A stretch of 36,119 bases of DNA, from NCBI GenBank assembly GCA_015501595.1, contig JADNRX010000522.1:1-36119 (forward strand). Reading direction: 5' to 3'. The position numbers and the translations under genes were made by a program. The stretch comes from Hymenopellis radicata (lineage: Eukaryota; Basidiomycota; Agaricomycetes; Agaricales; Physalacriaceae). The stretch's first letter is position 1; every line of letters starts with the position of its first letter. Below, in pieces: positions 28,238 through 36,119 of the stretch. The notes beneath the pieces are model-generated. The model had not been told where the DNA came from, searched no databases, and was given only the letters and a program-made list of their open reading frames with translations.

Positions 28238-31023
28238 TCAAAACATTTCTTGTTCACTATGATGACGTCAGATGCAGCCGCAGTAAGGCAGATGAAAGAG
28301 ACTGACGCGAAAAGCCACAGATTCTGTGGGTTGTTATACGTATCGAACGTATACGGAAATCGAACTAGAGATACGAAGAGCTGAGCATCGTGTACACAGC
28401 AGAAAATGAGGCACAACGAACGTTTCGGCAGTTCAGACCTGTAAGCTATGGGCGTGTCTTCATCCTCCCAGCTCCAAGCTGTGTCGACGATAAGCAAGCG
28501 TTATGACATCGGTCGCATGTAACTAACCGGTTCTCCAGTTGACCCTGTATAGAACAGTCAAAATTTGATGCACTACAAGCAGAGTACTACTCACCGAAAA
28601 TCTCCTGAGATGAGCCTTGAAGGGGTCAGTATGACCTTGACAAGTTAGACAGAAACATACAAGTCAGGCGGCGCTAATGGGTCCTATCGTAACAATGAGT
28701 AAGTGACGGCGGTTAAGCCTGAGCGACGTACGTTCTCCAAGTCGGCAGTCTTGATTTCGGAGTCCAGATCAAACCATTCCAAAACTTGATTTCCAGCCAT
28801 GCCTAAGCGATGAACAGCATTGAGTATTTGTGCGACTACGCGTGAAAGCCTCTAACCTTTGAATTCGACGTTCTCTCCTGGCTTGCCACCGAAGACGGCA
28901 ATCTTGGTGCCAAGGCGTTCATTCATGAGGGTGCTAAACATCGCACAGGTAGATGCACAATTCCCGTTGCTCACTGGTGGCGATTAGTCGATGCGCAGTA
29001 TGAAGCCTTTGAATCAAGTTTCATACCGATAGCAATGTTTCTAAAATGTTGTCAGCGACTAGACGGTGTCTATCATGAGAAGAATACACACTCGAGAGCA
29101 AAAGGGGGTTCATCCGGAACCGGTTGAGAGAAAAACAGTTCACATGTATCCTGTGCGAACGATCGAATCACGAAGGGTAAACTGCAGCAGCTGAACGCAC
29201 GTGGAATCGTTGGGATGTAGGGTCCAGAACTCCATTCACCGTGAAGCTCACAGTGGGATCCATGTAGTTGAAATCCGTAGGCATTTGCGTGCCATTCAAG
29301 AAAGCATCTACAAATTCGTCAGTGTCTAGTTGAGGAAAGATGAGGGTGACAGTGCATACAATTGTCCGGCGTATAGAAACTGAAGTCGGCGTCGAGTCCT
29401 AACGCAATATCCGAAGCCACAATCTTTTGTGCAAGCGGATTGCCACGAGCCGTAGAAACGAAACCTCTGAGTTATTGCGTGAATTGATGTCAGATCAGGA
29501 ACGCGGTTTGCACGACTTACGAGTATGGGAAGTTGGTCGCACCCCCGAGATACTGGAACAGGAAGAAGCCAAGGCATATAAACCCGCCTTGAAAAGTTTC
29601 AGAGCTATAGCCAAGACGAGAGCATTTCTCTTACCGCCGTTGTTGGTTAAATCGATTATCAACCGACTCACCCCAGCGTTCTGGAAGCTAGTGATCGCTG
29701 CGACCGTATCACTCATGAAGCCGTCAAAGTCGCCACTAAAGGACCCCACAAACATCTGAAAAATACGTCAGTGCAAGCAGATACAACCAATGACGGTCTT
29801 ACCACACCCGTTTCGCTTCCCGGTAGAATGAACGATTTGATGACACCACTGCTTCCGTCTACAGGTGGTAATGTCGGGTGAAATTTGTCCGGAAGCCCAA
29901 CCGCATTCGAGTTCCCAAGATCTCGGATCTCGCCCTTCGCCATCTTACGACGAGGGTGACAGTCTGAGTCTTCAAAGCCTCGCCTTGAAGTCGATGCCAT
30001 TTGTAGATTCAGTCGCGGCACAATTATTAGCCCAACTGCAAGTCTAGTCAGCAGGGAATATTGGAGGTTTAATGAGGAATCTTACTAAGATGGTCCATCC
30101 GTGAAGGCGGCACCTGCAAAATTGGCAAGGAGGGGAACCGTTATAGTCTCCGTCGTGTTAGACCCAGCGACGGTTACAGTCATGGTCATTGTGTCGCGTT
30201 CAACGCCAGTCGGGCCTGCAAGGTCACCGATGCGTTGCGAAAAGTCTGTACCAGAGATCCTGTAGCTAGTGAAAACTGAGTTTACTCGAACGCCATGGTC
30301 AAGATAATTCCCGGAAATCGTAGAGGCGATGACATCAACGAAGTCGTAGGGATCCTGACCTCGATAGAGAGGACGCGAGCACCAGCGAGACGAGAGTAGT
30401 TAAACCCAATTGAATCATAGAACGAGGTGAAGGCAGTCCCGATAAGGGCGACGAACTCTACGAGATCCGGAGCGATATAGACTCCTTCTGTGCCGTTAAC
30501 TGATGCAGTTATAATAGGCGCAGGCATGAGGCTCTGGAAAGACGTGTAGCAATCGGGGAACCATCCTATGAGATTGTGATCAGAAAACTCGCATGAGTAT
30601 GATGGCATGTGAAAGACACAGACGGGTGTGACCATCATTTAGTTGTGTCGTGAAGGTGTACAGATCCCAGCTGAGGTCGTAGTCGGTCTGCCGTAATGGT
30701 CAGCTCATGGCGCGCTGGCTGGAACATGTACTTGCCTCGTACGTGGTCGAGTTTATGCGCGCAAGCTCTGACCGAATATTGGCAGTGGACTCTTGAAATG
30801 GCGCAGGCGAATCCAGGTAATATTCTTCAAAAGTGAAGAAATCAAGGACACCGGCGGAGGTTGCAAGTAGGTTTTGGCGCAAGGTCTCGTTGAATGGGAA
30901 CGACTTGAGACATGCTCTGGCGTCGGCTGAAGGCACAAAGGCCATGCCAGCGATGTCACTGCATGGATCCGCGAACGTAAGACCAGCGACCAAGAGGAGA
31001 CTAAAGGCCTCCAGAAAACGCAT
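28238..31023 (-). CDS. Secreted peptidase S41 family protein
   Basis: Minus-strand exons: 31023-30736, 30687-30624, 30565-30086, 30035-29803, 29755-29635, 29587-29521, 29466-29360, 29307-29201, 29150-29092, 29040-29027 (14 nt), 28973-28857, 28802-28732, 28683-28661, 28604-28595 (10 nt), 28544-28528 (17 nt), 28478-28422, 28364-28307, 28256-28238; about 636 residues. A signal peptide (MRFLEAFSLLLVAGLTFA) predicts secretion. Family marks: YETDYDLSWDLY and LNDGHTRWFPDCY in the N-terminal part; the S41 core IIDLTNNGGGFICLGFF near 388-406; SNGNCASTCAMFS near 515-527, where the serine after Cys-Ala is the likely nucleophile position; GKPGE; VNWRTAWSW and the C-terminal PQNLWLF. Fungal members of this family are poorly characterised, so protease activity is inferred. 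Three one-base indels interrupt the frame (near 30359, 29983 and 28597-28600). Intron 1 uses a GC donor. Confidence 0.92.
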
Positions 31024-31110
31024 GTTACAGGGAACGTGAAGCCGTGTTACGGGTGCAGCATCTTTATAAGGACCACGCAGGGGAAAGCGCTATCCTTGGA
31101 CGAAAGACGG
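31024..31110 (-). promoter_or_regulatory. Core promoter of the S41 gene (TATA box)
   Basis: On the minus strand CTTATAAAG occupies about 31062-31070, 40-48 bases upstream of the start codon at 31023. The spacing implies a very short 5' UTR. No other regulatory motif is clear. Confidence 0.55.
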
Positions 31111-33706
31111 CCTGCGTGTGGTTTGGGACGTGAGCATGTGGCAAGATAGGACGATGAAGACGCGGGAAAGTGTTCTGATGTAGTCGGTCTTTCTCTTGGA
31201 ACAAGTGACCGTACCTCTCTTGTCGTAAATAATAAGCGTGGAGACCGGTCTAAACATAAAACATCAGGAACTGGTGATAGAAGTAGTGTGCATACGATAA
31301 CGCGAGAAAGTCGGAGGTGCCAACAATTGACGACGCCCATAATAACCATTCAATAGAGATACAACAATGACCTTCAAGGCGAGATTTGTGGGTCGCAGAC
31401 CCAGAGTTATCAACGCCTAGATTCACATGATAATCAAGCGTCACACCAACGCCTTGAAGGCTTCGTGTGGTGTACCAGAGCGCAGATCCCGAACCAGGTA
31501 AAAGTCAAAACATTATCCAGAGTGCAGCGTCATGGCTGTTCATCGGAGTGATGAAGCGGAGACCAGGGTTCTTGTGTATGTCCTTGCTTGACTGGACACC
31601 CTTCAACAATAACCAACAGTGACACCGCGCATCCCGTCGTGCCTCACCTGTCTGCCAAGCTTCGAAGCGAGTATTCGAAGGCCTGCTTTCCGACTGCCTA
31701 GTCCAACCACGCGTTCGATGTATAGGATAGAATCACACGACCAACTGGACTTATTGTTCCAGTATCAGTATAACCGCATGCCCAAGCGATAGTCAAGCCA
31801 ACTATATACGCGGTCCGCGGCTGTACGTGAGCAACCTCGGGAACCAAACAGACCGATGAGTTCTGTGAGCGGAATTCCAGGCATCTTCCTGTGTGCAGTT
31901 TCTGCGTGGTACAGGTGGGTACGATTCGGCGAGGCGTGCGTCGGACCTACGGAGTTACTAGGAACCCCGATGGTATACCATTCGGTCTGCTACGGTCAGT
32001 AATTGTTTCGATGGGTTCGGCGCCAACAATAGCATTTGAACGTCTGCTGTACATTCGGTGACCCGCCGATACCTCGATTCTCTTCGTTTCATATTTCCGG
32101 TAGATATATTCCTATTCTGCTTGTGTCCTTTAATCAAGGTGTTACCATAGGGCTGCGCATCCTCCATATGCATCATGAACTGGGTATTGGTTGGGTATTG
32201 TACCCACTCTAAGCACTGGATCGTCTCATCATTTTGATCATGTCAACCTCAGGTCTTGTTGAATCGCCCAATCAACAAACGGCCGTCTATTCTGAAACGC
32301 TCTTGCTATTGTCGAAGTGGTTTTCTTACCCACGAATACACCTCCCGTTGATCTCGAGGCATTGAGTCCAAGTTATCCGTCCGCCAAAGGATTCCTTGTT
32401 GAAGACTGGCCCTCAAAACCTGTCTCGAACTCATCCAATTGAGGCGTAGGAGAAGTTGACCAGAATAACGGGCCCCAACTGTCTGTTATTGCCTTATTTT
32501 CTGATGAACCTGTGCTCTGAATCGGTTCCCTGCGCGTACAAGGCGTTATGCGGATACCCGCCTCTTACCGTCGGAGCCTTCCGGTGGCTACTTTCCTACA
32601 GATACCTACAGACGTTGTCGCGAAGGAGTGTCTATCACGCGTTTCGCTGTCGCAGTTGCAATGCAGCGCTCGCCCCTGAGGATTCTCAACCTCGAGAGAT
32701 CCTATAGTCGATATCCGAAGTAACGAAACCGATTCGAATCCGACCGATTCACCGCCCGACCGAAATACGCTTGCAAGCGAGCTTGATGGCGCATTATATG
32801 AGCATGACCAAAGTATACCGGATCAGCATTCGGGGTTACAAGTGAACAGATGTGTTGCCTTGCCCATTTCTCGTTCTGTCGACTCTTCCAAGTTCCACTC
32901 CATACTACGATGGATAGCATTCGGGCCTCGTGACGGCGCTGGGTGAGGAAAGTCATCCCTCGCTTGTTACTTATCACCTCGTGTTGATAAAATCGTAGGT
33001 GTCGTTGAGACCATCAGCGCATCAAACACTCAAAGGCCAAATCTACCGAGGCGACCTCTGGTTAATGCCAGCCCTTCCATGTCGCTCCGGTGGAGAACGC
33101 TCACTTCAGTCCGAGGGGAGATCCGACAGTACCAGTGTCTATCGATAATTCATCTGGATCTCCAAGCCGATGGGAATCATCATGTATTGCAGGTTCGGGC
33201 TGTTGTATGGCCTGTTGTTATACGGATACACCAATATAGACATCTCCACTTACTGTCTTCCCCACTGAACTGCCTTTTGTTGCTGATATCCGAGACGCAC
33301 ATACGCAGAGGCGCCGAAATCTCGCCTTGTATTTTAGGGTCACCATTTCGCTCACTGCGAACTACGGACTAGGGCGGCTGAGAACGCTGAAAACCGCTGG
33401 CTCAGCCAGGCGCGACTTCGTTTGCAATTTCGCATCGGTATCCGGGTATGGACCCTGCTTGTGAAACGATTTGTCATCTCTTCTTGGCGGGGATAAATAT
33501 GTGTTAATCGGTAATCGTGGCGGCAATCGTGTAACGCGTATGTCAGGTTGGACTCGAACATGTCGTGACCCTGTCCCTCTTTGCCTTTGTTCCCTTAAAA
33601 GCCTTGACCTTACCTCAGGTGCTCATTCTTTCTTTCATTTGTTGTTCATTGTGTACGTTGCTCAACCGCTTCTCTTCTCCTTTCTACTTTCCTTCGCCGC
33701 GTTTTC
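31111..33706. other. Long intergenic region with no recognised gene
   Basis: No protein family or RNA gene could be supported. One 11-bp inverted repeat, CCTTCAAGGCG at 31371-31381 and its complement at 31453-31463, encloses about 70 bp. GATTCGAATCCG near 32732 resembles a tRNA B box but lacks an A box. Frames at 32456-32707 and 33079-33372 (+) are moderately long but featureless. The last 130 bp before 33707 are C/T-rich with TTTCTTTC tracts, typical of a fungal promoter and leader for the following gene. Confidence 0.35.
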
Positions 33707-34627
33707 ATGTCTGACAACGCGTCCGACGTGTGTAGTATGGTGTCTTCTGCTGGCAGTGTGTCATCGATTATCGACATATACATGGCTTCAGAGGTGCGCG
33801 CAATTTCCCTCTCTTGAAATCGGTATCTCATTTATCCTTAGGGTTCCTCCTCCCACTCTACTCTCTCCACTGTCTCCTCTTTCGAGAGCAAGGACAGAGT
33901 GCGCCGCACAGGCAGTACCGCTAGTACTCGACGACCATTGCCACCACCACCGGTTCCTGGCTCGCCCGCTCCAAGGCCATCCTCTTCATCGGGAATACGT
34001 CGGCTTCCCGTACGACCGCTTCCGTCATGTCCTTCTATCGCCGTAACGCCTGCCACACCTTTGCACGAGCGCCTCTACCCCCTCCCCTGAGTCGGCGGAA
34101 AATCCTGGCCGGGCTACGAAAGGACAGCTCACTCTCGTCATTTCCCAGACGCTTTACTTCCCCTCGTTCACACTCCGACTCTGCAATTTGTACGCCCATA
34201 TCACCTTGTGGGCCTCAAGCGCCGACACCGACGACGGCCCGACGGAAGCGTATGTCTAAACTACGGCGTCATCTTGGGGAGATCGTCCCGGAAGATCTTA
34301 TCGGACACCTAACTCTCCATTCCTTCCGTACTTCCTTCGGAAGAGTCAACAGATGATTTGGAAATATGTTTTCTTCGCTCATCTTATTCGGACTCATCGG
34401 ACTCGTTGTCTGACGACAGTAACGATGATGGATTCGTGTTTTTGGAGGACGAGGCACAGGGGCAGGAGGAGGACGAACCTGAGAAGGTGGATAAGGTGCA
34501 GCAGTTTGTCTGGTCGAAAGACCAGGAGATGAAGTATTACTCCGTTCCACCTAAACGCTATAGTAAGCGCTGGATCGTTGAGCAAGGTGGTCACGATGGG
34601 AGGATACGGACTATTCTGATATCTTGA
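33707..34627 (+). CDS. Ser/Pro-rich hypothetical protein with acidic C-terminal half
   Basis: Exon 1 (33707-33793) encodes 29 residues starting MSDNASDVCSMVSSAGSVSS. A 48-nt intron (GTGCGC..CTTAG) leads in phase to exon 2 (33842-34627). Exon 2 begins Ser-rich, then proline-rich (RRPLPPPPVPGSPAPRPSSS), then reaches a basic block (KRMSKLRRHLGEIVPEDLI). It ends in a Ser/Asp-rich acidic region (SDSSDSLSDDSNDD) followed by KYYSVPPKRYSKRWIVEQGG and a stop at 34625-34627. The frame changes twice: somewhere between 34060 and 34150, where all three frames are open, and by +1 near 34310. These fit the indel pattern of other genes here. I recall similar basic motifs in unnamed basidiomycete proteins but cannot name the family. 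It looks largely disordered, perhaps a regulatory or nuclear protein. Confidence 0.6.
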
Positions 34628-35765
34628 GCCGCTTGCGGGCATTATAATCTTCTTCAGTTTACTGCCCCCGTGTTCACGTTCACTTCTTAGTCTTTTCTCC
34701 ATCGTTTGATACAATGCATCTCTTAGGTTCGTGTATTGCATTCCACATTTATCTTCAGCATATACCTCTATCATTAAGCTGAAGCAACCATCAACCCTCT
34801 CACGAAAGTATACAGTGTCTTCAAACTACATTGGGGTCAGAAGACGTCCCGCAGAGACGCCTCCCTGAACTCGGTGGCAAGTCTTTCGTCAGTCCTGGTT
34901 TTCAAAAGAGGGTGGATGAAACGCGCTATCGGCCCGTGCGAGTAAGAAGAATGTGATAGAATGCATACGAACGGACAGCAGATTTGCTTGGAAAGACGAA
35001 GACAGATTTAGTGTGAGGCGTAGCCTATTAGGCGAAATGTTTCAGCATCATCAGGATCTGCGGGAAAGAAATTTCATCGATAGTAATCATACGAGGGATA
35101 GGACGCCACTGAGTTCATGCTCTCTCAGAAGGAGAGAGCACGTCGGTTAAATTTTTACCGACGGTCATATCAGCCACCCATGATCATGAAGCGCGTAGGA
35201 CGAACATTCGTTCAGCAAGTCTCCTGATCGTTGTCGATGAGAATCTATCAGCCGCTTTAGAAGGTTCAAGTGACATCGATGGTATTACAACCAGGGGTGC
35301 CACCGTTCAGATGGGTGTAATGTAAGCATCGTGTCGAGTTCAATCGTACGACGTCGGCCTGATTCGAATTCCGACTGCTCTGGATTCTAGCTGCCAGTCA
35401 AGCCACAATGAGGTAGGTTAGGTCACTCCCGTACTAGAAGTTTACGCGAACTACGACAGTCTATACAATGAATCATGATCAGGTCCAAACACTTCTGAGA
35501 GACAGGCCAAATTCAGGACAAATGCGCACAGAGGAGGAGGCGCACAAAAGGTTATCCCAAGGTCGTTGGGAAGTTGAGGCGTACAGTAACCAAACAGTAA
35601 GCGCGGACAGCTTTGATCATGATGGGGAGCACAGCACAGCCTCGATCCGGTATCTCAAATGGTGTCCGGTTATCATTGCCATTTATACTTCCTCCACTCC
35701 GTCCATCACTGTCTGCCAGCGAGTGAATTTCATTAAACCACACGGTCTAACCATCAAATATCATC
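34628..35765. other. Intergenic region with no recognised gene
   Basis: The left 150 bp are T-rich and probably the 3' UTR of the preceding gene. No motif, repeat or RNA gene is visible in the rest. The region before 35766 contains C/T-rich DNA and a weak TTATACTT near 35684 that may be part of the next promoter. A plus frame at 35468-35773 overlaps that promoter and looks random. Confidence 0.35.
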
Positions 35766-36119
35766 ATGGCTGATAACGCTGGAGGAGACATCTGCGCTGC
35801 TTGTTGTGGCATCTGTTGTTCGTGCTCCTTTCTTCCCGACCGCTGTACCTCGTTTTTCATTTCTCCTTTTAGGTATCTGCTGTAGTGCTAGCGTCACTAC
35901 ATGGTGCAATACCAGTAGGTCCCTCGCCTGATTATTTATTTATCTGGCTAACGACAGTCGGTACAGTGGCATTCGGCGCGGTGGCAGCAATAGGCAACGT
36001 GGTTGCTGCAACCCGTGTTGCTCCAAGTCGTTCGACGAGGACGCGTTTGACGCTGCAGTCGCAAAGACATGCAGAAAACAAGAGATCCCAATGCACCAAT
36101 GCAGAAACACCAGAAATGG
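35766..36119 (+). CDS. Cys-rich small protein, partial at the window edge
   Basis: ATG at 35766 opens a Cys-rich reading (MADNAGGDICAACCGIC). Two intron-like gaps follow: a T-rich acceptor TCCTTTTAG ends at 35872, and GACAG ends at 35957. The middle exon encodes ICCSASVTTWCNT, and the last block encodes a Gly/Arg/Cys-rich segment (GGSNRQRGCCNPCCSKSFDE) that stays open to the window end. Small proteins with CC pairs, a WCNT motif and a Gly-rich linker before CCxxCCxKSF are, from memory, frequent in Agaricomycetes, with unknown function. Donor choice is ambiguous: GTTGTT at 35815 and GTCCCT at 35919 give a continuous frame, the better-looking donors at 35822 and 35915 do not, and skipping the middle exon also keeps the frame. 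The 3' end lies outside the window. Confidence 0.6.

Noticed and set aside
32700..32760. GATTCGAATCCG resembling a tRNA B box
   Set aside because: No matching A box upstream and no acceptor stem; the region reads as ordinary spacer.

Overview
The window is nuclear DNA of a filamentous fungus, most likely an Agaricomycete (Basidiomycota). Genes are broken by many short introns of about 44-60 nt with GT..AG ends, several exons are only 9-23 nt long, and the recognisable products (NoxB-type NADPH oxidase, Prp46/PLRG1, VWA8, Hsp20, a secreted S41-family protein, a Cys-rich small protein) are a fungal set. There is no bacterial operon, CRISPR array, rRNA or convincing tRNA.

Layout: 1-481 is a small terminal-inverted-repeat element. 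On the + strand, 944-6270 encodes a VWA8-like mitochondrial AAA/vWA ATPase in 23 exons, followed after 190 bp by the splicing factor Prp46/PLRG1 (6461-7875). On the - strand, 9754-11836 encodes NADPH oxidase NoxB. Between 12 and 17.5 kb lie a long open frame of unknown product (13797-14507, -) and the ends of one or two unrecognised - strand genes (15902-16831). 18183-19021 (+) is a small heat-shock protein. From about 21.9 to 27.2 kb comes a repeat-rich island: CTTGAGG-motif clusters at both ends, a degenerate splice-like modular region on the - strand, a 659-bp fold-back palindrome with equal 280-bp arms, and a His/Asp-coding minisatellite. 27293 starts a small hypothetical gene. 28238-31023 (-) is an 18-exon secreted S41-peptidase-family gene. 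33707-34627 (+) is a Ser/Pro-rich hypothetical protein and 35766 onward is a Cys-rich small protein cut by the window end.

The most consequential observation is technical. Four conserved genes, including the normally essential Prp46, read cleanly only if 14 single-base insertions or deletions are corrected, mostly in short homopolymers, and I found no nonsense substitutions. That points to residual indel errors in the assembly rather than gene decay, and it means ORF-only annotation of this window will be badly misleading. All exon coordinates below were worked out by hand from splice signals, protein-family similarity recalled from knowledge, and phase arithmetic. No alignment or database search was run.

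The genes do not form a pathway. They are housekeeping or signalling genes (mitochondrial ATPase, spliceosome, ROS production, chaperone, secreted protease-like protein) scattered along a chromosome, with repeat-rich spacers between them.
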